Source: JADCCX01 sp051649305 (GTDB lineage: Bacteria; Pseudomonadota; Alphaproteobacteria; Rhizobiales; Beijerinckiaceae). Taken from it: a DNA stretch of 64,000 nucleotides. The notes under the pieces are model-generated. The model was given only the letters and a program-made list of their open reading frames with translations. It did no database searches and was not told the origin of the DNA. Of this stretch, positions 41,705 through 50,455 are shown piece after piece. The stretch lies in assembly GCA_051649305.1 (NCBI GenBank), contig JBOFGV010000001.1:15949-79948 (forward strand), written 5' to 3'. How positions within the stretch are numbered: the stretch's first letter is position 1; each line of letters starts with the position of its first letter. The position numbers were made by a program, and so were the translations under genes.

Positions 41705-43366
41705 TTAGCCTCCGCAGACGGCCCTGTCTGACGCCTCAAGCCCTCGCGCCTCTAAAACCTGCCCGCGTTGAACACGGAAAACCGGCGCTTCCGATGTTCC
41801 CTGAGCGAGCGGAACCACACCCGTCGCCAGATAGCTCCCGGGAGAATCGGGCTCCATTGTCGAAGCCACGATGCCAGCTGCTGTCTGCGCCATGGGAATG
41901 TACAAGGTGTCTGATGGAAGCGTCATTTCACGGCTGGACACTGTGGCGCGCAAAGCCTGATCAGGATTGATGTTCTCGCGTCCGGCAACAGCTGGCACTT
42001 CCACCAGCGCGTAACTATCGACGTTGAGCTTTGTGCCTGAAGGTATCTGGCAGAGAACAACACCCTTCAGACGCAGGCGCTCTTTCATATTGTCTGTCGC
42101 CCCTGTCACAAGGTAGCCAGCGGCCCGCGCACGAGTCTGTGTTGGCTCGATAATCCGTGAATCCTGAAACGGCACGCTGACCGTTTTTGTCTCGCCGGTT
42201 ACAGGATCAAGCAAGGGGATATCGCGGGGCTTGGCCACAATCCGGCTTGCGACAACCAGATCATCGGAGGCTGCTGCAACCGCCGCTCTTTCGCGTGTGA
42301 TTGTTTCTTTCAATGCCTGTCCGCCATTCGCTGTGGCATCAATGACAGCACGTGCAGCGATGAGATGAGTAGCGACCCGACGCTGCCAGCCCTCCATGCC
42401 GATGCCGACGCCGCGCGTTTCAATGAGGAACGACACCGCACCGCCAAGGCCCATCGCATTGCGCGCAATGCCCGGATTGTTGCCGCCCATCGAAACCACT
42501 TTGTCAGACTGGCGCGTGCTGGTTGTATAGTACCAGAAGGACGACAGGTTATGTCTGGCGAGAGCAGCATCGACCGCAGGTCTGTAAAGCTGCTCGGCCA
42601 GTGTCGAAATGCCCTTCGACACCATGGGATTGGTTGCCTGAAGCAACAAAGCATCTGCCGCTTGAAGCATTCCGTATTTTTCCAGCCAACGGTTTGCCAC
42701 GGAAAACTCATGGTGATCAAAGACCACATCAGGCTGAAGCTGCCGCATGGCCCCGTGCAACCGGCGGGTTTCGGGCAGGAACAGCAAAAGATGATCACGA
42801 TTGGGATCAGAACCGTTGGCCGTATTGCGCTGGAAACGCTCTGCACCATCAGGGTTGACGCGCGGCACAATGACGATCGTTACCTTTTGGAGCAGCGCCT
42901 GCATATCAGGTTGGGCAAACTCCGCCGCCAATGCGAGCATCGATTCACCACCGGCAGGCTCATTGCCGTGCTGCAATCCCAAGAACCAGATGACAGGCCG
43001 ATCCTTGTGGCGGCTGGCCGCCGCAAGCGTGGCATCGCCCTCAGCAGTCAGGAGCAGCATGGGAATGTCGCGTCCCTGCTGGGATTGCCCAGCCGACAGC
43101 AAGGCCATCCTGCCGTTAGATGCCGCTGCGGTTTCACGCAGAAACTGCATCATTGCCGCGTGATCAGTGAAGTCCGTTCTGGCGTTCAGAAAGAACGGAG
43201 ATTTCAGTGGAACGGGAATATCCCTGTAACGGCTGAGGACAGCATCACTCTGACGATAGATTCCTGTTGTGCTGATTATGTCTGATGGCAAAACGGTCTG
43301 GCTCTGCGCAGCTGTGGTCAGCAGGCAGCTGATGAGTCCAGCGACGATCGACAAACGCGTCTTCAT
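41705..43366 (-). CDS. Periplasmic M14-family zinc carboxypeptidase
   Basis: A 553-residue protein with a signal peptide (MKTRLSIVAGLISCLLTTAAQS). The M14 zinc site is HxxE in GLQHGNEPAGGES, with the substrate arginine near IVPRVNPDGAERFQ and the third zinc ligand likely in FDHHEFSVANRW. The general base lies in LIETRGVGIGMEGW. A long C-terminal domain (residues ~345-553) of unknown role follows. Substrates in this group are peptides or amidated cell-wall fragments. The thiolase gene is upstream on the opposite side with 10 bp between them. Confidence 0.85.
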   Translation of the reverse strand: MKTRLSIVAGLISCLLTTAAQSQTVLPSDIISTTGIYRQSDAVLSRYRDIPVPLKSPFFLNARTDFTDHAAMMQFLRETAAASNGRMALLSAGQSQQGRDIPMLLLTAEGDATLAAASRHKDRPVIWFLGLQHGNEPAGGESMLALAAEFAQPDMQALLQKVTIVIVPRVNPDGAERFQRNTANGSDPNRDHLLLFLPETRRLHGAMRQLQPDVVFDHHEFSVANRWLEKYGMLQAADALLLQATNPMVSKGISTLAEQLYRPAVDAALARHNLSSFWYYTTSTRQSDKVVSMGGNNPGIARNAMGLGGAVSFLIETRGVGIGMEGWQRRVATHLIAARAVIDATANGGQALKETITRERAAVAAASDDLVVASRIVAKPRDIPLLDPVTGETKTVSVPFQDSRIIEPTQTRARAAGYLVTGATDNMKERLRLKGVVLCQIPSGTKLNVDSYALVEVPAVAGRENINPDQALRATVSSREMTLPSDTLYIPMAQTAAGIVASTMEPDSPGSYLATGVVPLAQGTSEAPVFRVQRGQVLEARGLEASDRAVCGG

Positions 43367-43376
43367 GCCAATAGGC

Positions 43377-44546
43377 CTACCTCACCCGCTCAAGCACACT
43401 TGTGTAGTTCGCCACCGCAGCACCACCCATGTTGAAAATGCCACCAAGCTTGGGGGCTTTCACCTGAATGCCTTCGGGCGCTTCACCTGTCAGCTGCATC
43501 GCGGTGAGCACATGCATGGAGACGCCGGTGGCACCGATGGGGTGGCCCTTGGCTTTCAGCCCGCCTGATGGATTGACGGGCAGTTTGCCGTCTTTCTCAG
43601 TCCAGCCTTCCTTGACAGCGCGTGCGCCCTGCCCCGGCTTGGTGAGGCCCATGGCTTCGTATTCGATCAACTCGGCGATGGTGAAACAATCGTGGGTTTC
43701 CACAAACGAGAGATCATCGATGCTGATGCCCGCCTGCGCCAGCGCGCGGCCCCAGGCCACCGAGCAGCCCTCGAAAGCCAGAATATCGCGCTTCGACATC
43801 GGCAGGAAATCCTGTGCATGGCCAACACCACGGAAGTACACTGCGCGCTTCATGCGGAGCGCAGTGTCAACATCGGCGAGCACGAGGGCTGCAGCACCAT
43901 CGGATACAAGGCTGCAATCCGTGCGCTTCAATGGGCCAGCAACGTAAGGGTTCTTTTCGCTTTCGGCGCGGCAGAAATCATAGCCGAAATCCTTGCGCAT
44001 CTGCGCATAGGGGTTGCCCACACCGTTGCGGTGGTTTTTGGCGGCTATCAGCGCCAGTGCATCGGATTGATCGCCGTACTTCTGGAAATAGGCTCCAGCG
44101 ATCTTGCCAAAGACACCGGCAAAGCCAGCAGGCGTATCACCGTCTTCCGGCAGGTAAGAGGCCTTCAGCAGGTTCTGGCCAATCTCGGGACCCGGCGTCT
44201 TGGTCATCTGCTCTACACCCACAACCAGCACAATACGCGCCTGTTTGGCCGCTATGGTTTTCAGTCCCTGATGCACAGCGGCGGAACCGGTGGCACAGGC
44301 GTTTTCCACCCGCGTTGTCGGCTTGAAGCGCAGGGCGGGATCAGCCTGAAGGATGAGAGACGCCGTGAAATCCTGCCGCGAAAAGCCGGCATTGAAATGC
44401 CCCATGACGATTTCATCCACATCGCCAGGGGCAATGCCTGCATGTAACATGGCATCGCTTGCGACGCGCACCACCATGCTTTCCAAAGTTTCGTTCTCGT
44501 GCTTGCCGAAGGGCATATGCGCCCAGCCAACGATGGCAGCGGTCAT
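43377..44546 (-). CDS. Thiolase-family acetyl-CoA acyltransferase (SCP-x-like)
   Basis: A 389-residue thiolase. The nucleophile is in VENACATGSAAVHQ, a second active-site region is SGGLKAKGHPIGATG, and the end carries KLGGIFNMGGAAVANYT. The outline is that of SCP-x/lipid-transfer type thiolases rather than FadA. It releases acetyl-CoA from 3-ketoacyl-CoA; the fatty-acid oxidation operon at 31-35 kb may supply the substrates. ATG at 44546 with AGGAGA upstream; the open frame continues for 27 codons but lacks support. Same strand as the M14 gene, 10 bp apart. Confidence 0.9.
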   Translation of the reverse strand: MTAAIVGWAHMPFGKHENETLESMVVRVASDAMLHAGIAPGDVDEIVMGHFNAGFSRQDFTASLILQADPALRFKPTTRVENACATGSAAVHQGLKTIAAKQARIVLVVGVEQMTKTPGPEIGQNLLKASYLPEDGDTPAGFAGVFGKIAGAYFQKYGDQSDALALIAAKNHRNGVGNPYAQMRKDFGYDFCRAESEKNPYVAGPLKRTDCSLVSDGAAALVLADVDTALRMKRAVYFRGVGHAQDFLPMSKRDILAFEGCSVAWGRALAQAGISIDDLSFVETHDCFTIAELIEYEAMGLTKPGQGARAVKEGWTEKDGKLPVNPSGGLKAKGHPIGATGVSMHVLTAMQLTGEAPEGIQVKAPKLGGIFNMGGAAVANYTSVLERVR

Positions 44547-44633
44547 GTGGGTGTCTCCTGATTGCTTTGTCAGAGCATGAAACCTTTGCCAGCCTGAAGC
44601 AACCGGACAAACGGGCATGAGACACAAAAAACG

Positions 44634-45971
44634 TTATACCAATCCTGAGAGCTTTGCCAAAACACCGAGGCCTGCACACACCATCAGCACGCGGATCATG
44701 GATTGTTTCCAGACAAACGTCAGTGCAATTGCCAGCACCGCCAGCGCAAGTGCTGCAATATCAAGATCACTGAACGCCACCTTTGGTATCCGAAGATAGC
44801 CAAACTCTGCAAAACCCGCTTTTCTGAAAATCGTGTTCAGCGCAAACAGCAGCGCGAGCCAAGAAATCGCCCCCACAACAGCCGCCGTGATGCCCTGCAT
44901 CGCCCCGGCCAACGCCTTGTTGCGCAGCAGATCATCCAGCCATGGCGCACCGGCAAAGATCAACAGAAACGAGGGCGCAAATGTCACCCATGTGGTGAGT
45001 ATGCTGGCCAGTACTGCCGAGACAACCGGTGAGAGTTGACCCGGCGCGCCCCAGCCGCCGATGAAGCCCACAAATTGCGTAACGAGGATGGTTGGCCCCG
45101 GCGTTGTTTCAGCAAGTCCGAGGCCTGCTATCATTTGCGGTGTTGTCACCCAGCCACGCACCACGGCTTCATCAGCCAGCCATGCCAGCAGGGCATAGGC
45201 CCCGCCAAAGCTGAGGACCGCAAGCTTCGAGAAGAACAGACCGAGCTGCACCACAGCATGGTCCCCGCCCAACGCCAGTACAGCAAGGCCAACCGGCAAC
45301 CACCAGCCGACCATGCCGCCGGCAAGCGCCTTGAACGTGACACCGCGTTTCTCGGCAGTGGTCAGATCACCCGGCTTTGGAGGAGGCACAGTGTCTGCGC
45401 CGCCTTTCCATGTCAGTGCAATGCCAATGAGAGCGGCAGCGATGATGACCACCGGAAACGAGATATTGAAAAAGGCAAAGGCCACAAATGCCGCCACTGC
45501 CAGCATGACAAAGCCTTGCGTTTTCAATGCACGCTTGGAAAGCTTGATCACAGCCTGCGCCACAATCGCCAGCACCGCTGCCTTGATGCCGAAGAACAAC
45601 CCGTCGATGAAGCTGACACCACTGCCCATGACGTAGAGCATGCTCAGCGCCAGCATGCACAAGGCACCGGGCACGACAAAAAGAATGCCCGAGATCAAGC
45701 CACCACGCACACCATGCAGATACCAGCCGATATAGGTGGCAAGCTGCTGTGCTTCAGGTCCCGGCAAAAGCATGCAGAGATTGAGGGCGCGCGTGAATCG
45801 GCCATCGTCGATCCACTTGCGCTCATCAACAACCAGCGTGTGCATCATGGCGACCTGCGCCGTCGCACCGCCAAAAGACAGAATACCTATCTGGGCAAAG
45901 GCACGTGTCAATTCACCCAGCGTCGGCTTGGTGGCAGTGGGCTCAACCACTGCCTGGGACAATGAATTCAT
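44634..45971 (-). CDS. chrA: Chromate efflux transporter ChrA (two-domain form)
   Basis: A 445-residue inner-membrane protein of the long ChrA family, two homologous halves, each opening with a GxxSFGGA motif: QIGILSFGGATAQVAMM and KLAVLSFGGAYALLAWL. The usual TPGP motif occurs as LLPGPEAQQLATYIGW in the first half and AETTPGPTILVTQFVGF in the second. It pumps chromate out by proton or sulfate exchange. The ATG at 45971 follows GAGGAGG; the rhodanese-ChrB gene ends 11 bp upstream, so the two form one operon. Confidence 0.93.
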   Translation of the reverse strand: MNSLSQAVVEPTATKPTLGELTRAFAQIGILSFGGATAQVAMMHTLVVDERKWIDDGRFTRALNLCMLLPGPEAQQLATYIGWYLHGVRGGLISGILFVVPGALCMLALSMLYVMGSGVSFIDGLFFGIKAAVLAIVAQAVIKLSKRALKTQGFVMLAVAAFVAFAFFNISFPVVIIAAALIGIALTWKGGADTVPPPKPGDLTTAEKRGVTFKALAGGMVGWWLPVGLAVLALGGDHAVVQLGLFFSKLAVLSFGGAYALLAWLADEAVVRGWVTTPQMIAGLGLAETTPGPTILVTQFVGFIGGWGAPGQLSPVVSAVLASILTTWVTFAPSFLLIFAGAPWLDDLLRNKALAGAMQGITAAVVGAISWLALLFALNTIFRKAGFAEFGYLRIPKVAFSDLDIAALALAVLAIALTFVWKQSMIRVLMVCAGLGVLAKLSGLV

Positions 45972-45981
45972 GACTGCCTCC

Positions 45982-46803
45982 TCACGCCTTGGGTGGCCAG
46001 TTATGTGTCTCTCCAGATGCCCTTGCAGCCCAGGCATAGAGCGCATCGTAAACCACAAATGCTTGCCTGATCATGCCATGGTCATCATCGCCTGCGAGCG
46101 CAGAAAGCCCAAGCGAAACAGCCAGGAGGCCTGCCGCTTCCGGCGCCAGATCATAGCGCGCATTGTCCGCACCGCGCACGATCAAGGCCAGTCTGGCAAG
46201 CGGTGCATGATCAGCAATGCCAGCCGTTTTCAACAGCGTGTCAAAACTGCAGTCCTCCCCAACATGGCTGATAGCGACATCGGGAATATCGTAAGGAATG
46301 CCACCTGTGCGCTGCGCAACAGCCATCACCTGATCTGGCTCAACATAGAGAAACGTTGCTGCCGGATCGATGAACCGCGTGATCAGCCAAGGGCATGCTG
46401 CCCGGTCAATTTTCGGGCGACGGCGGGTGACAAAGACTGTGCCTTCCTTGATGCCAGCTGCCTGTAGCCGGGTGCGATCAAGCAGGGGAAGGCCTGCTTC
46501 TTTCCAGGCGACATTGCCCCCCATAAGCGAGGATGCCTGCCAGTTGCGTGCGCGCAGCTTTGCAACAACCGCTTGCGAAACCTTGAAGCCGCGATGGCAC
46601 GTGACTACGACTGGCCGCGTACAATCAAGTTGCGCTGCCCAGCTTTCCACCTCCGTTTCAGACCTGTGGATCGATCCGGGAATATCAAAAGGGTTGGCAG
46701 CATGGTCATCAGCAAGGCGCACATCGACAATTTGGGGGGCTGAGGCGCCACCCAGTTGAAAGGCCAGATCTGCAGGTGAAATGAAGAATGGATTGTGAGT
46801 CAT
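45982..46803 (-). CDS. Rhodanese-ChrB fusion protein
   Basis: A 273-residue fusion. Residues ~5-115 form a rhodanese domain with the active-site Cys69 in VVTCHRGFKVSQ. Residues ~120-270 are a ChrB-C-like domain, starting VFVTRRRPKIDRAACPWLI and containing PYDIPDVAISHVGEDCSFD and ALYAWAARASG. It precedes chrA. ChrB-type proteins sense or protect against chromate; the rhodanese half may transfer sulfur or reduce chromate-related thiols. The exact role is inference. ATG at 46803 follows AAAGGGCG; 365 bp of non-coding DNA separate it from the LacI regulator. Confidence 0.87.
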   Translation of the reverse strand: MTHNPFFISPADLAFQLGGASAPQIVDVRLADDHAANPFDIPGSIHRSETEVESWAAQLDCTRPVVVTCHRGFKVSQAVVAKLRARNWQASSLMGGNVAWKEAGLPLLDRTRLQAAGIKEGTVFVTRRRPKIDRAACPWLITRFIDPAATFLYVEPDQVMAVAQRTGGIPYDIPDVAISHVGEDCSFDTLLKTAGIADHAPLARLALIVRGADNARYDLAPEAAGLLAVSLGLSALAGDDDHGMIRQAFVVYDALYAWAARASGETHNWPPKA

Positions 46804-47168
46804 GATACGCCCTTTGTTGCCTGTTGCCACGATTATGGCAACAGCAAACGTCTTGGGCGAATGCCTGACGGGGCGACGTGTAAACCCCATGACAAACTCT
46901 TTAACTTTGCATTTTGCTCAGGTCAATCACTGTCCGATGATTCTTCTCTGACATTCATTGCACTGGCAATATGCACACAAAACAGACAATTAAATCCATT
47001 CAAACATAGAATTGAGAGCCGTTAACAAGGGGAAAATACGTATTTTACATCAAAATCTAGGTATTCCTACAGGGGCAGACTTTAAGTACAAAACGAGTAA
47101 AGTAGCTTTAAACTATTTAAATGTGCCAACAATGGTGCGCTTATAATTATAATAAAGAAGGCTACCGG
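46804..47168. other. AT-rich divergent intergenic region
   Basis: 365 bp between the chromate operon and the LacI gene, clearly AT-richer than the neighbours. It holds a 14-bp palindrome at 47033 and an A/T-rich stretch at about 47078-47155 that should contain the LacI promoter. No gene of convincing length or ribosome site. Confidence 0.6.
47033..47046. promoter_or_regulatory. Perfect palindrome AAAATACGTATTTT, candidate LacI-family operator
   Basis: A 14-bp perfect palindrome with central CG, as in LacI-family operators, 123 bp ahead of the LacI gene at 47169. A likely autoregulatory site; alternatively it serves the divergent chromate operon. Confidence 0.5.
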
Positions 47169-48221
47169 ATGACCCTGAATGATGCAGCCAACAGACGTGC
47201 CGAACAAGGTCGCGTGACGCTGCAGATCATTGCAGACCGTCTTGCGGTATCGACAGCAACAGTCTCCCTTGCCCTGCGTGACAGCACCGTGGTTGCGGAT
47301 GTGACGAAGCGCAAGGTGCAGCGTGTCGCCCGCGAAATGGGCTACATCTACAATCGATCCGCTGCCAGCCTGCGCACCTCCCGCACCAATATTCTGGCCG
47401 TTGCTTTCCACGATGTGTCGAATCCCTATTTTGCAGAAATGCTGACAGCGATTGACGAAACAGTTCGCTCCAGCGGTCGCACCATTTTGCTTGGCACATG
47501 CAACGAGAGCATTCCACGGCAGGAAAACGTGCTGTCATCTCTGCGTGAATACCGACCGGATGGCATCATCGTCTGTCCCGTCGGCGGTTCCACAGAAGAC
47601 AGCCTGCGCAACATCGCCGAAAGCGGCATGCCCATCGTTCAGGTCGCCCGCGAGATTGATGGCCTTGATGCTGACTTCGTGGGCGCTGATGATACGCATT
47701 CCGTGGAGATTGCTGTTGATCATCTGATCAAGCTTGGCCACACCCGCATTGCTTATGTTGGTGGCAACGAGAGCACCTCCAACGGCCGCCTGAGACATCG
47801 CAGCTTCAAATCCCATCTCGAAAAGAATGGTCTTCAGTACGACCATAACCTGATGATATCGGGGAGCGGAACGCGTGTTACGGGGCTGGACAGTGTTGCC
47901 GTGCTAATGGCGCAACGCGATGCACCAACAGCCATCGTCTGCTTCAACGACAGTGTTGCTTTCGGTGTTCTGCACGGCTTGCAGCGCAGCGGCCTTGAAG
48001 CAGGCCGGGACGTCTCGGTTGTTGGCTGTGACGACGTGGGTGACGCGGCACTCTGGGTGCCACCACTCACCACGGTTCACAACCAGCACATTGAAATGGG
48101 ACGGTTGGCCGCAGAAATGCTGATGCGCCGGATTGCCGACCCAGGCCAGAAACCACGCCGGATTACACTTGAGCCAAGACTTGTGCTGCGCAGCACAACA
48201 GCTCCGCCTCGCGCAGCCTGA
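47169..48221 (+). CDS. LacI-family transcriptional regulator
   Basis: A 350-residue regulator. VTLQIIADRLAVSTATVSLALR is the helix-turn-helix, and the hinge region NRSAASLRTSRTN is followed by a periplasmic-binding-protein-like sugar domain, for instance ILAVAFHDVSNPYFAEML, PDGIIVCPVGGS and GRDVSVVGCDDVGDA. ATG at 47169 follows AGAAGG. No sugar transport operon is adjacent, so its targets lie elsewhere; the ugp-galM operon begins 8 kb away on the other strand. A strong terminator follows the gene. Confidence 0.92.
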   Translation: MTLNDAANRRAEQGRVTLQIIADRLAVSTATVSLALRDSTVVADVTKRKVQRVAREMGYIYNRSAASLRTSRTNILAVAFHDVSNPYFAEMLTAIDETVRSSGRTILLGTCNESIPRQENVLSSLREYRPDGIIVCPVGGSTEDSLRNIAESGMPIVQVAREIDGLDADFVGADDTHSVEIAVDHLIKLGHTRIAYVGGNESTSNGRLRHRSFKSHLEKNGLQYDHNLMISGSGTRVTGLDSVAVLMAQRDAPTAIVCFNDSVAFGVLHGLQRSGLEAGRDVSVVGCDDVGDAALWVPPLTTVHNQHIEMGRLAAEMLMRRIADPGQKPRRITLEPRLVLRSTTAPPRAA

Positions 48222-48236
48222 TAGTCACCAAAAAAG

Positions 48237-48264
48237 CAAAAGCCCGGCATGCCGGGCTTTTTTT
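48237..48264. terminator. Bidirectional terminator between the LacI and peroxiredoxin genes
   Basis: Stem AAGCCCGGC/GCCGGGCTT with a short AT centre, flanked by A-runs on the left and TTTTTT on the right, so it can end both convergent genes. Confidence 0.85.
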
Positions 48265-48285
48265 AATTCAAGGTTCGCAATGCAC

Positions 48286-48771
48286 TCAGAGCATGCTCAG
48301 CATGGCTTCAGCGCCTGAAACAGCGGCCTGACCCGGCGCCTCTTCAATCGCCATCTTTTCGACAACGCCATCCTTGACCACCATGGAATAGCGCTTGGAA
48401 CGAATGCCAAGACCAAAGCCTGTTCCATCGAGATCCATGCCAATCGCTTTGGCAAAGTCTGCGTTTCCATCGGACAAAAAGATGATCTTTCCATCGGTGC
48501 CGGAAGCATCTTCCCAAGCCTTCATGACAAACGGATCATTCACGCCTGTCACCGCAATGCCATCAACACCTTTGGCCTTGATCAGATCGCCGTGCTGCAC
48601 ATAGCCGGGCAGATGATTCTTGTGGCAGGTTGGGGTGAAAGCGCCTGGCACTGCAAACAGCACCATCTTCTTGCCGCCAAAAACATCCTGTGTTGTCACA
48701 GGTTTCGGACCATCCCCTGTCATGATGCGAAATGTAACGTCTGGCAGGCGGTCACCAACTTTGATTGTCAT
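48286..48771 (-). CDS. Peroxiredoxin of the Prx5 type
   Basis: A 161-residue thiol peroxidase, MTIKVGDRLPDVTFRIMTG at the N-terminus. The peroxidatic Cys49 lies in PGAFTPTCHKNHLPGY. No second cysteine is visible in the whole chain, so it is a 1-Cys form that would need an external thiol, probably glutathione-dependent. It reduces hydrogen peroxide and alkyl hydroperoxides in the cytosol. Adjacent to a DsbD-alpha-like gene on the same strand with 37 bp between. Confidence 0.93.
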   Translation of the reverse strand: MTIKVGDRLPDVTFRIMTGDGPKPVTTQDVFGGKKMVLFAVPGAFTPTCHKNHLPGYVQHGDLIKAKGVDGIAVTGVNDPFVMKAWEDASGTDGKIIFLSDGNADFAKAIGMDLDGTGFGLGIRSKRYSMVVKDGVVEKMAIEEAPGQAAVSGAEAMLSML

Positions 48772-48808
48772 GGTCTGTCTTCCTGAAAAAGGGGAACTGA
48801 AGCCATAT

Positions 48809-49693
48809 TTAGGGCGCTATGAGTGCCACGTCGAGCCTGTTGCTCACTTCAATGGCATTTTTCTCTGTCACAAGCGTGAGCGTAAGATCGGCACCTGTGC
48901 AATCCACAGCTTTGGACTTTTCAATCACGGCAACCAGAAACGTACCTTTATCGTCGCCTGTTTGCGTGAAAGACTTGGTCTCCATGAACCACGGGCTTTC
49001 GCCTTCGATGAACAGAACAGGCTGCGCTTTGGCAGGTAGAATGACATCAACCAGAAAATGCTCTGGTTCCGCAGCCTTGCGCAATCCCATAACCTTCAGA
49101 ACATCGCCCTCTGCCATTTTGTGCATGGACGGCACGCGTTTTTCCGCCTGAAGCAGCGCAGGATGCATGCCGGCAAGTATATTTCTGCTGATGACCAGCT
49201 TCGCCTGACCTGAAGCAGGCACGCAGAGCTTCTCGCAAACGGCATAGTCCATCTGCAAATGAAGATGCACGGGCTTGCCGGGATCAACGGCGACAATCTC
49301 TAACGGCAGCACCACATCAGGCCCATGATATCCATAGGAATGGCCACCTGCCCCATCGGCAAACTTCACCGGTGCAGGAAAGCGCACGACAGCCGATTTC
49401 AGGTTTTGTGACCCTTCAAACCGAAACACGGGCGGCACGCCACTGTCTCCGGGGTGACGCCAATATGTCTTGAAGCCCTCATGCATGCGGATATGGATGC
49501 CCGCACGGTGTTGCGAGGGAGTGCCTGCAACAGGCCCGCCCGCGAGGAGGCGAATGCCGGAGTGTGAGGCCTGTGACCATGCTGACTGCACCGGCTCGGC
49601 AGCGGAAGCACTGCCGGCCACAACAAGCACAGCCGATCCCGCCCCCAGAAGGGCAGAGCGCCGTGTCAGTTGAAAAGCGTCAGACCGTTGCAT
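48809..49693 (-). CDS. Tat-exported DsbD-alpha-like thiol-disulfide protein
   Basis: A 294-residue protein with a twin-arginine leader, LTRRSALLGAGSAVLVVAG, and cleavage after ASA. The rest resembles the soluble N-terminal domain of DsbD (immunoglobulin-like, reductase-alpha) with the pair CEKLC in VCEKLCVPASG, and FKTYWRHPGDSG as a surface loop of that domain. It would pass electrons to periplasmic partners, yet no DsbD membrane domain is fused. The orphan alpha domain may serve a separate DsbD/ScsB-like protein. Lies between the peroxiredoxin and YqgE genes. Confidence 0.8.
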   Translation of the reverse strand: MQRSDAFQLTRRSALLGAGSAVLVVAGSASAAEPVQSAWSQASHSGIRLLAGGPVAGTPSQHRAGIHIRMHEGFKTYWRHPGDSGVPPVFRFEGSQNLKSAVVRFPAPVKFADGAGGHSYGYHGPDVVLPLEIVAVDPGKPVHLHLQMDYAVCEKLCVPASGQAKLVISRNILAGMHPALLQAEKRVPSMHKMAEGDVLKVMGLRKAAEPEHFLVDVILPAKAQPVLFIEGESPWFMETKSFTQTGDDKGTFLVAVIEKSKAVDCTGADLTLTLVTEKNAIEVSNRLDVALIAP

Positions 49694-49822
49694 ACCAATA
49701 TCCTATGCCCGTGCCTTGCCATCAGTAACGGTCAAATGCCATCCAAGTTTCCGTGAACGGCGCAGGTGATTTGGGCCATGATGCAATTGTAAACTTTCCA
49801 AACCGTTCATTTCGTGTGTACG

Positions 49823-50446
49823 ATGGACATTATGAGCTTTCGCAAGTTTCAGGACCGGACAGGAAACACCAGCATGCTTGGCGGGCAGATGCTGATTGCC
49901 ATGCCCGGCATGAGCGATGAGCGTTTCCAGAAAACCGTGATCTATATCTGCGCCCATTCCAAGGATGGTGCGATGGGGATTGTCATCAACCAGCGCTCCC
50001 CCAGCATGACTTTCCGTGATCTGCTGGTGCAGCTGGATGTGCTGGAGGCCGATCAGGCTATCCGCCTGCCGCACCATGTATCACACGCCCATATCCTCAA
50101 AGGTGGCCCTGTCGAAACCAGCCGAGGCTTTGTGCTGCACACGCCTGACTATGAAGCCGGGGACGCCACACAGAAGATTGCCAACGGCATTTGCATGACA
50201 GCCAGCCTTGATATCCTGCGCGCGATGGCACGCCTCGAAGGGCCGAAGTCAGCCATCATGGCACTGGGCTATGCAGGCTGGAGTGCCGGGCAGCTGGAGC
50301 GTGAAATCGCCTCCAACGGTTGGCTGCATTGTCCGGGCGATGAGGACATTGTCTTCGGGCGCGATTTCAGCGTGAAGTATGATCTCGCCCTGAAGAAAAT
50401 GGGCATCAATCCTGCCATGCTCTCCAGTCAGGCCGGAAGAGCATAG
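49823..50446 (+). CDS. YqgE/AlgH (UPF0301) family protein
   Basis: A 207-residue protein, with the family signature LGGQMLIAMPGMSDERFQKT, then YICAHSKDGAMGIVINQRSP and ILKGGPVETSRGFVLHTPDY, ending with GYAGWSAGQLEREIASNGWL. The fold is a conserved soluble domain of unknown biochemical function. The start is unclear: GTG at 49814, ATG at 49823 or ATG at 49832; none has a good ribosome site. Convergent with galM, 9 bp apart. Confidence 0.92.
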   Translation: MDIMSFRKFQDRTGNTSMLGGQMLIAMPGMSDERFQKTVIYICAHSKDGAMGIVINQRSPSMTFRDLLVQLDVLEADQAIRLPHHVSHAHILKGGPVETSRGFVLHTPDYEAGDATQKIANGICMTASLDILRAMARLEGPKSAIMALGYAGWSAGQLEREIASNGWLHCPGDEDIVFGRDFSVKYDLALKKMGINPAMLSSQAGRA

Positions 50447-50455
50447 GGAGCAAAC

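Noticed and set aside
45036..45965. A 309-codon open frame on the plus strand
   Set aside because: Opposite chrA, with a composition (Cys, His, Arg, Gln-rich) typical of antisense to a membrane protein gene.
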